Below, in pieces: positions 51,117 to 60,118 of a DNA stretch of 64,000 nucleotides. The position numbers were made by a program, and so were the translations under genes. Source of the stretch: Pseudooceanicola endophyticus (GTDB taxonomy: Bacteria > Pseudomonadota > Alphaproteobacteria > Rhodobacterales > Rhodobacteraceae); assembly GCF_018760365.1 (NCBI RefSeq), contig NZ_JAHIAB010000003.1, positions 248,001-312,000 of the forward strand, given 5' to 3'. A model generated the notes under the pieces. That model had not been told where the DNA came from. It saw nothing but the letters and a program-made list of their open reading frames with translations, and did not search any database. Numbering within the stretch: position 1 is the first letter of the stretch; each line of letters starts with the position of its first letter.

Positions 51117-52319
51117 ATGCGCTTCACCGAGAAAAAGAAGATTGATCAGAAGACAGGCCGGGCGATCAATCGCCGGCTCATCCTGAACCTGATCCGGATG
51201 ACCGGCGGCCTCAGCAGGACCGAACTGGCGGAGCGAACGGGCCTCAGTCCGGCGGCGGTGGGCCATGTCGTCGGCGACCTTCTGGACGAGGGGTACCTGA
51301 TCGCCGGCACCTCGCAGCGCAACGGCAGCGGGCGCAAGCCGGTGCCGCTTATGCTGAACACTGCCGGGCATCTGGCCATCGGTGTCAAGGTGGGTCCGGA
51401 ACGGGTGGACTGCATCCTGACCGATTTCGGCATCAACGTGATCGACAGTGAAAGCGTCCCGCCCGCGGACCTCAGCCCCGGGGCGGTCGTCGCGGCGGCG
51501 GCTGAGGCCGTGGCCCGGGTCACCATGGCCCATGGCGCCGGGCGCCCGATCCTGGGGGTCGGGCTGTCGGTGCCCGGACGGATCGATCCGCACAGCGGGC
51601 TCTGCATCCGCAGCCACCGCTTCGGCTGGAACGATGTGCCGATCGCCGCCATGCTGTCGGAGGCGCTGGCCCTGCCGGTTTTCATCGAGGACGATACCCT
51701 GGCCTTTGGACTGGCGCATCACATGTTCGGCCTGGGCCAGGCCTGTCAGAACTTCGCCGCCCTCGCTGTCGGTGAGGGTATCGGTTACGCCGTGATCTCG
51801 GACGGCAAGGTGCGCCGGGGGGCTGTGGGCACGGCGGGCAAGGTCGGCCATGTGCTGCATGATCCGACCGGGCCGATGTGCGAATGCGGTCGCAGGGGAT
51901 GCCTGCAGGCCTGGTATTCCGCGGCCTCGCTGGCCCGGCGGTGGGCGGAGGCCCATGCCCTTCCGCTGGAGGCGGCGCTGGCCGAACACGATCCCGCCGC
52001 GCGGGCCTTCGTGGCCGAGGCCGGAGAGGTGATCGGCCGGCATCTGGCGGAATGGTGCACGGTCAGCGATCCCGAGCGCATCGTGCTGGGCGGAGAGGCG
52101 GTGGCCCTGGGGCGCGCCTTCCTTGATCCGCTCGAGGCGGCGCTGGCGAGGCAGTTCTACCGCGCGCCGCCCCCCCCGGTCTTCGTTGATGACAGCAGTT
52201 TCTACTGGATGGCCGGCGCGGCTGCCGTCGCGGTGCAGCAGGTCTTCGATTTCGAGGCCGCGCCGGCGGGCGATCAGCCGGAGCCGGGCGGCGTGGAACT
52301 GAGCACGACGGCGCCGTAG
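51117..52319 (+). CDS. ROK-family repressor (NagC/XylR type)
   Basis: 400 aa. HTH at about residues 18-70 (NRRLILNLIRMTGGLSRTELAERTGLSPAAVGHVVGDLLDEG) followed by a ROK sugar-kinase-like domain (AIGVKVGPERVDCILTDFG; PILGVGLSVPGRID) and the zinc motif CECGRRGCLQAW. It lacks a clear kinase role and should be a sugar-responsive repressor of the adjoining GH42/ABC operon, with which it is convergent; its 3' end overlaps that of the GH42 gene by 46 nt. No strong ribosome site before ATG at 51117. Confidence 0.9.
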   Translation: MRFTEKKKIDQKTGRAINRRLILNLIRMTGGLSRTELAERTGLSPAAVGHVVGDLLDEGYLIAGTSQRNGSGRKPVPLMLNTAGHLAIGVKVGPERVDCILTDFGINVIDSESVPPADLSPGAVVAAAAEAVARVTMAHGAGRPILGVGLSVPGRIDPHSGLCIRSHRFGWNDVPIAAMLSEALALPVFIEDDTLAFGLAHHMFGLGQACQNFAALAVGEGIGYAVISDGKVRRGAVGTAGKVGHVLHDPTGPMCECGRRGCLQAWYSAASLARRWAEAHALPLEAALAEHDPAARAFVAEAGEVIGRHLAEWCTVSDPERIVLGGEAVALGRAFLDPLEAALARQFYRAPPPPVFVDDSSFYWMAGAAAVAVQQVFDFEAAPAGDQPEPGGVELSTTAP

Positions 52320-54430
52320 GGTTCCAGCGCGAACACCGGTCCCAACCGCGCCCCGCTCAGCAGGTCGCGCCGCGGTTGCGGCAGCGTGACTTCGCGCGGC
52401 ATGTCGGTGGTGTTGAGCAGGAAAAGAAGGCGGTCGCCCCCGGGATGTTGGCGCTCGCTCGCCTCGACCCCTTCGGGCAGATCCGGCAGCAGGGGGGCGA
52501 TGCCGGCGGGCAGCAGCACCGCCTCGATCAGCGCCTCGGCCAGCGCCTCGGTCAGGTAGGTGCCGAGGTAATGCGCCCGGCCCCGGCCAAGGGGGCGCGC
52601 GGTCAGCGCCGGGGCGCCCTCCAGCCAGCGGTCCGCCCAGTGGGCCAGAGGGGTGACATCGGGCGCGAGGATCAGCTTTTCGTAGAGATGCCCGGCCTGC
52701 AGCGTGGTCTCTCCCAGCCGCAGGTGATGGGGCCGGCCGGCGGAACAGGCGGGCAGGGGCGCACCACCGGGGCCGAACCCCGCGGGCCGGGCCGGAGGTG
52801 CGAAAAGACCGTCCTGCCCGGGGGCCACGATACGGCCGAATTCCTCGACCCGGACGCCCAGCAGTTCGCCCAGGCCCATGCCCGGCGCCAGCTCGGTCAG
52901 GATATGGTTGTCGCGGGTCCGGGTGGCGGTCATGGCCGAGACGATCAGCTGCCCGCCGGCCTCGGTGAAGCGGCGCAGGGCGTCGGTCCAGCGCGGATCC
53001 CAGATCAGCCAGTGCGGCACGTAGAGCGCCTTCAGCCGCGACAGGTCATCCTCGGGGTGGACGAAGCCGGTGGCGATGTTGCGCCGGTAAAGCGCGCGGT
53101 GCAGCAGCGTGGCATCCTCCAGCGGCGAGGGCAGGCCCATCGGGTAGGTGCGATAGGCCTCCTGGTTGTCGAAATCCCCCCCGGCGATGCCGACGTCGAT
53201 GCGCACGCTGCTGCCCGGCAGTGCGTCCTTCAGCGCCGCCATGTCCCGGGCGAAATGGCAAGCCTCGGCATAGCGGCGGCGGGGCTGGTCATCGTGATCG
53301 ATCAGGCCCATCCAGTAGATCTCGGCGCCGAAATGGGCGGGACGCCAGCGGAAGAACATCAGCCCGTCCGCCCCCCGTGCCACGGAGCTGAGCGCCATGC
53401 GTCGCATTTCCCCGGGTTCGGGCGTCATGGTTGAGAATAGCGGCTGCGATCCCAGCCCCGAGGCCTGTTCCGGCACGATGAAATTGCCGGTGAATCCACG
53501 GCAGATGTCCAGATGCAGCGCCTGGCTGTGGGCATGGCCTCCATGGCGGCGCATCTCGTCGTAGAGCATCGGGTAGATGTCGAAGCCGAGGAAATCGAGA
53601 TCGGTGGAGAAGGTGCCGCGAAAATCGATGTCCTCCAGCTGGCCGAGGTTGTGGAACAGGAACCAGTCGGGATTGGCGGCGCGCAGGATCTCGACCTGGT
53701 CGCGCTGGAAGGCGGCTGTCGCGGCGGCGAGGAAACGGTGGTAATCCTGCCGGTGCCCCGGAGAGACATGGCCGGGATTGTCCGGGTAGGGCAGCACGAC
53801 CTGATCGAAGTGATCGTAATGGGTGGCCCAGAAATGTCCGCCCCAGGCGGCGTTCAGCGCCTCGATCGTGCCGTAGCGCAGGTGGCACCACTTGCGGAAG
53901 GCAACCTCGCAGCTGGGCGAGAAGCTGAGCGAGGTGGTGGTGTTGAGCTCATTGTCGGTCTGCCAGCCGATGACATTGGGGTTGCCGGCGTAATGGGTGG
54001 CCATGGCGCGGGTGATGCGGCGGGAATGGGCGCGCAGCACGTCGGAGGTCGTGTCGCCATGCTGGCGCGATCCATGCGAGGCGGTGCGCCCCGCGGCATC
54101 GACGCGCAGGATCTCGGGATGGGCCTGGCTGAGCCAGCGTGGCGGCGTCGCGGTGGGGGTGCACAGGATGGTCCGGATCCCCTGTTTCGCCAGCCCGTCA
54201 ATGGCGCGGTCGAAAAGGTCGAAGGCGAAATGGCCTTCGTGGGGTTCCCACAGGTGCCAGGCGAATTCGCCCATGCGCACGACGTTGAATCCGGCCTCGG
54301 CCATGCGCTGCGCGTCGCGCGCCCAAAGGCTTTCATCGACATGTTCGGGATAGTGCGGCACGCCGATCAGGAAGGCGTCAAGGTTCAGCGGGCGCCAGGC
54401 GGACAGCGGCGCGGGGGCGGTCTTCTTCAT
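52274..54430 (-). CDS. GH42 family beta-galactosidase
   Basis: 718 aa. N-terminal TIM barrel typical of glycoside hydrolase family 42 (IGVPHYPEHVDESLWARDAQRMAEAGFNVVRMGEFAWHLWEP) with the acid/base Glu in WQTDNELN and the probable nucleophile in VPEQASG, then a trimerisation domain (VDVG...; LIVSAMTATRTRDNH) and beta C-terminus. It has no signal peptide, so it acts on galactosides imported by the ABC system of the same operon. The ATG at 54430 follows AAGGACA. Confidence 0.92.
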   Translation of the reverse strand: MKKTAPAPLSAWRPLNLDAFLIGVPHYPEHVDESLWARDAQRMAEAGFNVVRMGEFAWHLWEPHEGHFAFDLFDRAIDGLAKQGIRTILCTPTATPPRWLSQAHPEILRVDAAGRTASHGSRQHGDTTSDVLRAHSRRITRAMATHYAGNPNVIGWQTDNELNTTTSLSFSPSCEVAFRKWCHLRYGTIEALNAAWGGHFWATHYDHFDQVVLPYPDNPGHVSPGHRQDYHRFLAAATAAFQRDQVEILRAANPDWFLFHNLGQLEDIDFRGTFSTDLDFLGFDIYPMLYDEMRRHGGHAHSQALHLDICRGFTGNFIVPEQASGLGSQPLFSTMTPEPGEMRRMALSSVARGADGLMFFRWRPAHFGAEIYWMGLIDHDDQPRRRYAEACHFARDMAALKDALPGSSVRIDVGIAGGDFDNQEAYRTYPMGLPSPLEDATLLHRALYRRNIATGFVHPEDDLSRLKALYVPHWLIWDPRWTDALRRFTEAGGQLIVSAMTATRTRDNHILTELAPGMGLGELLGVRVEEFGRIVAPGQDGLFAPPARPAGFGPGGAPLPACSAGRPHHLRLGETTLQAGHLYEKLILAPDVTPLAHWADRWLEGAPALTARPLGRGRAHYLGTYLTEALAEALIEAVLLPAGIAPLLPDLPEGVEASERQHPGGDRLLFLLNTTDMPREVTLPQPRRDLLSGARLGPVFALEPYGAVVLSSTPPGSG

Positions 54431-54464
54431 GGGGTGTCCTTCGGTTCGGGATGACGTCGGGATG

Positions 54465-55592
54465 TCACGGGGCGCTTTTCGGCGCCGTGACGGTGCGCCC
54501 GTCCTCGGCAAAGAGGTAGGCGTCGGCGGGATCGAAGCCGATTTGCAGGGTGCTGCCCTCGGGCGGGGGCGTACCCGCTCCCAGCAGCAGGGTGACGCTT
54601 TCGGTGCCGGTGTCGGAGCCGGTGGTGCGCAGCGCTCCGGCATCGGCGTAAAGCACGCTCTCTCGGCCCAGTTCCTCGGCCAGGCGCAGAGTGGCCGGGG
54701 TGGTCACGCCCCGACCGTCGATGCGCATGTGTTCGGGGCGCAGGCCCAGCGTCACCCGGTTGCCGGGGCGCAGCCCGTGATCCGCGGCAAGGGCCGGGAT
54801 CGTGACCTCGGGCAGGCCGGGAACCTCGAGCGTGGCGCCGGCGCTCAGGTCGCGCAGGCGCCCTTCGAAGAAGTTCATCCGCGGGGCACCCAGGAAGGAG
54901 GCAACGAAATGGTTCACCGGGTTGCGGTACAGCTCCAGCGGGGCACCGACCTGTTCGATGCGGCCCGCACGCAGGACGACGATGCGGTCGGCCATGGTCA
55001 TGGCCTCGACCTGGTCATGGGTGACGTAGATCATCGTCGCACCCAGGCGCTTGTGCAGGGTCGCCAGCTCGACCCGCATCTGGGTGCGCAGCGCCGCATC
55101 GAGGTTCGACAGCGGCTCGTCGAACAGGAAGACATCGGGGCGCCGGGTGATGGCCCGACCGATGGCGACGCGCTGGCGCTGCCCGCCCGAGAGCTGCCCG
55201 GGCTTCTTGTCCAGCACGTCGGTGATGCGCAGGATCTCGGCGGCGGCGCGCACCGCCGCGTCGATCTCGGCCCGGGGACGCTTCATGATCTTCAGGCCGA
55301 AGCCCATGTTCTGCGCCACGCTCATGTGCGGATAGAGCGCATAGCTCTGGAAGACCATGGCGATGCCGCGCTCTCCGGGATCGGTGCGGGTGACATCGCG
55401 ACCGGCGATCTCGATACGGCCCGAGGTGATGTCGGAGAGGCCGGCGATGGATTTCAGCAGCGTGGACTTGCCGCAGCCCGAGGGGCCGACCATCACCACG
55501 AACTCGCCCGGCTGGATCGTCAGGTCGATGTCGCGCAATGCGTGGAAGGCGGCATAGTATTTCTGGACGGAGGTCAGTTTGACGTCAGACAT
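54465..55592 (-). CDS. Carbohydrate ABC transporter ATPase (UgpC/MalK-like)
   Basis: 375 aa. Walker A GPSGCGKST, signature LSGGQRQRVAIGRAI, Walker B FLFDEPLSNLD and H-loop VTHDQ; the C-terminal about 130 aa is the MalK-type regulatory TOBE domain (LGLRPEHMRID). It energises import with the two permeases. Start at ATG 55592 (MSDVKL) preceded by GAGGAATGCC; two Met residues earlier are not used. Between the permease (9 nt) and GH42 genes. Confidence 0.94.
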   Translation of the reverse strand: MSDVKLTSVQKYYAAFHALRDIDLTIQPGEFVVMVGPSGCGKSTLLKSIAGLSDITSGRIEIAGRDVTRTDPGERGIAMVFQSYALYPHMSVAQNMGFGLKIMKRPRAEIDAAVRAAAEILRITDVLDKKPGQLSGGQRQRVAIGRAITRRPDVFLFDEPLSNLDAALRTQMRVELATLHKRLGATMIYVTHDQVEAMTMADRIVVLRAGRIEQVGAPLELYRNPVNHFVASFLGAPRMNFFEGRLRDLSAGATLEVPGLPEVTIPALAADHGLRPGNRVTLGLRPEHMRIDGRGVTTPATLRLAEELGRESVLYADAGALRTTGSDTGTESVTLLLGAGTPPPEGSTLQIGFDPADAYLFAEDGRTVTAPKSAP

Positions 55593-55601
55593 TGGCATTC
55601 C

Positions 55602-56453
55602 TCAGCCCTTCACCGCGCCCATGGTCAGGCCGGCGACGAAGTGGCGTTGCATCAGGAAGAACATCACCACCGGGGGGATGGCGACAAAGAGGGTGGCGGC
55701 GGAGATCACGTTCCAGGAAGAGGCCCATTCGCCACGCAGGTTGGCGAGGCCGGCGGTCACGGGTTTCACCGCATCGGTCTGGGTCAGCACGATGGCCCAG
55801 AAGTAATCGTTCCAGATGAAGGTGAAGAGCAGGATCGACAGTGCGGCCAGCGCCGGGCGCACCAGCGGCACGACGATCTGGACCAGCACCTGGCCGGGGC
55901 TGGCGCCTTCGGCACGGGCGGCCTGGAACAGCTCGTTCGGGAGGGCGGCGATGAAGTTGCGCATGAAGAGCGTGGCAAAGCCGGTCTGGAAGGCCACGTG
56001 GAAGATGATCAGCGCGCCGAAGGTGTCGTAGAGCCCGAGCGAGACCATCAGGTCGCGGACCGGGATCATGAAGACCTGCTGGGGCATGAAGTTGCCGGCG
56101 ATGAAGGTCGCGAATAGCAGCGTGGCGCCGGGAAAGCGGTGCCGCGCCAGCACGTAGCCGGTCATGGTCGACAGGATCAGGACCAGCGCGGTCGAGGGAA
56201 GCGTGATGATCAGGCTGTTGAGGAAATAGCGCAGCATGTCGGTCTGGGTGAAGACCGCCACCAGGTTGCCCCAGAGGTTGATGCGGTCGGGCCAGCCCCA
56301 GTAGTTGCCGGCCATGACATCCTCGAGCGTGCGCAGGGCGGTCAGCATGATGGCGAAGACCGGCAGCAGCCAGACGGCCAGCACGATCCAGACGCAGGCC
56401 GCATAGGCCAGACGGGCGACGGGTCGGGTTTCGGGGATCTGACGGGGATACAT
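55602..56453 (-). CDS. Carbohydrate ABC permease, MalG-like
   Basis: 283 aa inner-membrane permease with six helices and the EAA loop AARAEGASPGQVLVQIVVPLVRPAL for the ATPase contact. MYPRQIPETRPVARLAYAACVWIVLAVWLLPVFAIMLTA is a typical N-terminal segment. The start at 56453 shares one base with the stop of the partner permease (TGATG), and GAAAGGAG sits before it. Confidence 0.94.
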   Translation of the reverse strand: MYPRQIPETRPVARLAYAACVWIVLAVWLLPVFAIMLTALRTLEDVMAGNYWGWPDRINLWGNLVAVFTQTDMLRYFLNSLIITLPSTALVLILSTMTGYVLARHRFPGATLLFATFIAGNFMPQQVFMIPVRDLMVSLGLYDTFGALIIFHVAFQTGFATLFMRNFIAALPNELFQAARAEGASPGQVLVQIVVPLVRPALAALSILLFTFIWNDYFWAIVLTQTDAVKPVTAGLANLRGEWASSWNVISAATLFVAIPPVVMFFLMQRHFVAGLTMGAVKG

Positions 56454-57334
56454 CAGGCGCTCCTTTCGTCGCGCAGAAGCCGCAGGAGGTACCAGACGAT
56501 GAAGACCATCATGATGGCGAACAGCACCGTTGCCAGCGCCGCGCCGTAGCCGAAGCGATAGGAGAACAGGCTTTCCTGGTACATCTGGTAGGCCAGGTTG
56601 GTGGAAGAGCCGAAGGGCCCGCCGCTGGTCATCACCGCGATGATGTCGAAGGAGCGCAGCGCTCCGATCATCGAGATCGCCAGCGCGATGAAGGCCACCT
56701 GGCGCAGTTGCGGCAGCACGATGTGGCGCAGCATCTGCCAGCCGCGCGCATTGTCGACCCGCCCGGCGCCGATGATTTCCTCGTCCAGGGTGTTCAGCCC
56801 GGCCAGGAACAGGATCATGCAGAAGGCGACCTGGGGCCAGAGCGCGGCGAAGACCACCGCGAAGGTGACCCAGGTGTCGCTGGACAGCACCGCCGGGGGA
56901 CTGGCACCGAAGGCATGGAACAGCAGCGCCAGCAGGCCGTAGCTGGGATCGTAGAACCAGACGAAGATGACGCCCACGGTGACGGTCGACAGCACGAGCG
57001 GCATGAAGAACAGCGATTTCGCCAGCCGCATGGTGCGGATCTTCTGGTTGACCAGCAGCGCGATGGCCAGCCCCATCGGCGGGGCCAGCAGGAAGACCGC
57101 CAGCCAGATGACGTTGTTGCGCAGCGACACCCAGAACTGCGGATCGCCCCAAAGCTCGGCATAGTTCGACAGGCCGACCCAGGTCATCGGGCCGAACCCG
57201 TCCCAGGCGTGCAGGGAAATCCAGAAGGTGCGCAACGCCGAGAAGACGATGACGACGAGGAAAAGCAGCAGCCCGGGCGCCAGCAGAAGGGCCGGGGTCG
57301 CGCGGTGTCTCAGGGACCGGCGGGTGCGGAGCAT
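56453..57334 (-). CDS. Carbohydrate ABC permease, MalF-like
   Basis: 293 aa, six-helix inner-membrane permease, partner of the MalG-like subunit; EAA-type loop GAGRVDNARGWQMLRHIVLPQLRQV. The start at 57334 (MLRTRRSLRHRATPALLLAPGLLLFLVVIVFSALRTF) follows the binding-protein gene after 65 nt, in which a hairpin lies. Confidence 0.93.
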   Translation of the reverse strand: MLRTRRSLRHRATPALLLAPGLLLFLVVIVFSALRTFWISLHAWDGFGPMTWVGLSNYAELWGDPQFWVSLRNNVIWLAVFLLAPPMGLAIALLVNQKIRTMRLAKSLFFMPLVLSTVTVGVIFVWFYDPSYGLLALLFHAFGASPPAVLSSDTWVTFAVVFAALWPQVAFCMILFLAGLNTLDEEIIGAGRVDNARGWQMLRHIVLPQLRQVAFIALAISMIGALRSFDIIAVMTSGGPFGSSTNLAYQMYQESLFSYRFGYGAALATVLFAIMMVFIVWYLLRLLRDERSA

Positions 57335-57361
57335 GGTGTGTCCGTTTTCTGGGAAGGTCGG

Positions 57362-57383
57362 CGGGCCGCCGCTACGCGGCCCG
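57362..57383 (-). terminator. Hairpin between the binding-protein and permease genes
   Basis: Perfect 8-bp stem CGGGCCGC/GCGGCCCG with 6-nt loop. Such hairpins often give more binding protein than permease; inference only. Confidence 0.5.
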
Positions 57384-57399
57384 GAAAGGGTACGGGGCG

Positions 57400-58650
57400 T
57401 CAGAGCGGGCCGTAGGCGCGGGCGCGGGCCCGTTCGATCCCGGCCAGGATGTCGGAGGCGCGCTCGGGGCGGACCATGAACTCCTGGAAGCCCTTCAGGC
57501 CGGCCTGGGCGACATCGGGATCGGTGTCGCGGTCGAAGTACTGCGACGTGCCATCGACCCCGACGAGCCCCTTGCGGGACTCCACCATGATCGGATCGGA
57601 AGAGACGTCGATATCGGTGCGCGCCGGCAGGTTGCCGTCCGGCTTGAGGTATTCCCACAGCCGGTCGGGTTGGTAGAAATAGGTCAGGAAGTCCCGCGCC
57701 ACCTCGGGGTTCTTCGCGCCGGAGGGAATGTGGATCGAGTCGACCGAGAAATCCTCGTACCGGCCGATGCCCGTGTCATAGGTCGGGAAGGGCGCAAGGC
57801 GCAGCTGAGCGCGATCGGCCTCGGGGAAGCCGTAGATGATGAAGCCGGCCAGATCCATCATCGCGGCCTTCTTCTGGGCCAGGATCGCGGCGGCCTGTTC
57901 CCAGCCGTAGGAGGTTTCGTTGCGCAGGAACATCCCGGCCTTTACCTGTTCGGCCCAGCGATCCGTCACCCGGGTCAGGCTGCCGTCGGTATAGGCGATG
58001 CGGCCTTCCATCAGGGCGCGGTGGTGGTCCAGCCCGTTGATCCGCAGGTTCATGTGGTCGAACCAGCCGGCGGCGGGCCACATCTCCTTGGTGCCGATGG
58101 CAATGGGGGTCATGCCGGCCTCGCGCGCATTCTGGCCGAAACTCAGGAAGTCCTCGGCGGTGCGGGGGGGCGTCCAGCCATTGCTGTCGAAAACATCCTT
58201 GCGGTACCACAGGCCCCAGACCAACCCGGCGGTGGGCAGGCCGTAGATCCGGCCATCGACCGTGGTTGCGCTCATCGCGGGAACGACATCGGCCCAGCCG
58301 TTCTTCTCGACAAGGTCGGTGATGTCGGAAAACAGGCCGCGCTTGACGAAGCCGCGCATCCGTTCGCCGGAAAACCAGAAGTTGATGTCGGGCGGGCTGG
58401 CCACCAGGTAGTTGCGGATCGCCGTCTTGTGGGCCTCGTGATCCATGTTGTTGAGCGAGACCCTGACGCCGGCCTCGCGCCCGAAGGCGTTGGCGATGTC
58501 GGTCAGGGCGGCGCGCTGGTCGGGGTTGCCGCGGTCGGAAATGATCACCAGCTCGCGGCTTTGGGCATAAAGTGGAGCGGCAAGACAGGACGTGCCTGCC
58601 GCTGCGGTCGCCGCAAGGAAACGGCGCCGGTTCAGGGTATTTCGGGTCAT
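57400..58650 (-). CDS. Carbohydrate ABC substrate-binding protein, Tat signal
   Basis: 416 aa family 1 (MalE-like) binding protein. The start MTRNTLNRRRFLAATAAAG has a twin-arginine RRFL motif, so it is probably exported folded through Tat. The rest, LVIISDRGNPDQRAALTDIANAFGREAGVRVSLNNMDHEAHKTAIRNYLV and GLPTAGLVWGLWYRKDVFD, is a family 1 fold. GGAGGAGAACC precedes ATG at 58650, and an AT-rich site with a palindrome lies upstream. First gene of the sugar operon. Confidence 0.92.
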   Translation of the reverse strand: MTRNTLNRRRFLAATAAAGTSCLAAPLYAQSRELVIISDRGNPDQRAALTDIANAFGREAGVRVSLNNMDHEAHKTAIRNYLVASPPDINFWFSGERMRGFVKRGLFSDITDLVEKNGWADVVPAMSATTVDGRIYGLPTAGLVWGLWYRKDVFDSNGWTPPRTAEDFLSFGQNAREAGMTPIAIGTKEMWPAAGWFDHMNLRINGLDHHRALMEGRIAYTDGSLTRVTDRWAEQVKAGMFLRNETSYGWEQAAAILAQKKAAMMDLAGFIIYGFPEADRAQLRLAPFPTYDTGIGRYEDFSVDSIHIPSGAKNPEVARDFLTYFYQPDRLWEYLKPDGNLPARTDIDVSSDPIMVESRKGLVGVDGTSQYFDRDTDPDVAQAGLKGFQEFMVRPERASDILAGIERARARAYGPL

Positions 58651-58699
58651 TGGTTCTCCTCCCAATTGCAGGCAGGCTAGGCAGGCGGAGACCCTCTGT

Positions 58700-58728
58700 C
58701 AAATTAAATTTACTAAATAAAAAATTAA
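58700..58728 (-). promoter_or_regulatory. AT-rich promoter/operator patch before the sugar operon
   Basis: 29 nt of nearly pure A/T in otherwise GC-rich DNA, including the palindrome ATTTA-C-TAAAT (58708-58718), 50-78 nt before the start of the binding-protein gene. It is the obvious promoter region and a likely operator of the ROK regulator. Confidence 0.55.
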
Positions 58729-58800
58729 GAGCGCGCGCGGCGCCCTTGCGGGAAGGGGGTTCTGGCGGCCGGAGGGGGCACGGACCGGCCGCCGCAGGGA

Positions 58801-60099
58801 TCACATCCAGCGGTCGAGAAGCCGGTACCACTGGGTCATGGTGACGATGCCGAGGCTGCGCAGACCGGCGGGCGGGGCCTTGGGCGCGGCGCCGTGGGGC
58901 ACTTTCAGATCGCCCAGCCTGCCTTGCGCCGCCAGAGTCTCTCCCAGCAGGAGGCCATAGGTGGTGGCCATGGCGACACCGCGCCCGCAGAAACCGTGCA
59001 CGGTCCAAAGGCCGGCTTCGGGGCTGGCGATGCGGGGCAGGAAGTCGCGGGTCACGGCGACCTTGCCGGCCCAGCGATGGGCGATCGCGGTCCCGGAAAG
59101 CTGCGGGTAGACCGTCTCCAGTGCGCGGCGCACCATCGAGAAATCTTCGATTTTTCGCGGCCCGTGGACACGGCCCCGGGTGCCGAAGACGAGACGGTTG
59201 TCGGGCGTCATGTTCCAGTAGAACAGGATCCGCCGGCTGTCCGAGGCTGCCGCCCCGTCGGGCAGGATCGTCGCGGCGGTGGCCGCAGGCAGGGGCGCGG
59301 TGGCGATGATCTGGGTGTGGGTGGTCAGCATCGAACCCGCGATGCCGGGATCAAGCCGTCCGGAATAGGCGTTGGTGGCCAGCACCAGCTGCCCCGCCTG
59401 CACCGTGCCCGCCCCCGTGGTGACCTGCCAGCCGTCGCCTTGCCGCCGGTAGCCGGTGACAAAGGCGTCGCGGAAGATCCGGGCGCCCGCCGCCCGGGCG
59501 GCCCGCGCCAGACCCCGGGCATAGGACAGCGGTTGGAGCGAGCCGCAGGCATGGTCGATCAGCCCACCCTCGTAGGCCTGCGACCCCAGCATCCTGGCCA
59601 CCTGCGCGCGGTCCAGCATCTCGATCCCGGTGACGCCGTCGCGGGTCCAGTTGCGGTGCCGAGCTTCGGTCTGGCGCATCCCGGCGGCATTGTGGGCGGG
59701 CAGGATCCAGCCATTGCGGCGCAGGTCGCAGTCGATGCCGAAACGGTCAACCAGGTTGTAGACCCGCTGCGCATTGGTCGCGCCGATCCGGGCGATTTCG
59801 GCGCCATCCTGGCCGAAACGCTCGGTCAGTTCGGGCAGGCCGGGCTTGAAGCCGCGGATCACCGCCCCGGAATTGCGCCCCGAGCCGCCCCAGCCCGGAC
59901 CGCCGCGGTCCAGCACGATCACGTCGCGGCCGGCCTCGGCCAGCGCGAGGGCCGCCGAAAGGCCGGTATAGCCCGCGCCGACAATGACCACATCGGCGCG
60001 CAGATCGCCGGCCAGCGGGACCGAAACGTCGGGTTCTTTCGCGCTCTGCTGCCAGAGCGAGGGGAAGGTGTCGATGCAATCGCGGGGCATGGCGGTCAT
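58801..60099 (-). CDS. DAO-type FAD-dependent oxidoreductase (gamma-glutamylputrescine oxidase-like)
   Basis: 432 aa. FAD dinucleotide motif VVIVGAGYTGLSAALALAEAGRDVIVLDRG at residues 37-66; GWGGSGRNSGAVIRG is the DAO/PuuB-type active-site entry. The C-terminal half contains HRWAGKVAVTRDFLPRIA and GFCGRGVAMATTYG. It oxidises an amine or amino acid; PuuB-like enzymes act on gamma-glutamylputrescine. It lies after the GntR regulator with a 19-nt gap, so the two are probably co-transcribed; the amino acid ABC operon is divergent. Confidence 0.88.
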   Translation of the reverse strand: MTAMPRDCIDTFPSLWQQSAKEPDVSVPLAGDLRADVVIVGAGYTGLSAALALAEAGRDVIVLDRGGPGWGGSGRNSGAVIRGFKPGLPELTERFGQDGAEIARIGATNAQRVYNLVDRFGIDCDLRRNGWILPAHNAAGMRQTEARHRNWTRDGVTGIEMLDRAQVARMLGSQAYEGGLIDHACGSLQPLSYARGLARAARAAGARIFRDAFVTGYRRQGDGWQVTTGAGTVQAGQLVLATNAYSGRLDPGIAGSMLTTHTQIIATAPLPAATAATILPDGAAASDSRRILFYWNMTPDNRLVFGTRGRVHGPRKIEDFSMVRRALETVYPQLSGTAIAHRWAGKVAVTRDFLPRIASPEAGLWTVHGFCGRGVAMATTYGLLLGETLAAQGRLGDLKVPHGAAPKAPPAGLRSLGIVTMTQWYRLLDRWM

Positions 60100-60118
60100 G
60101 GTCTTGGATCTCGGGCTG

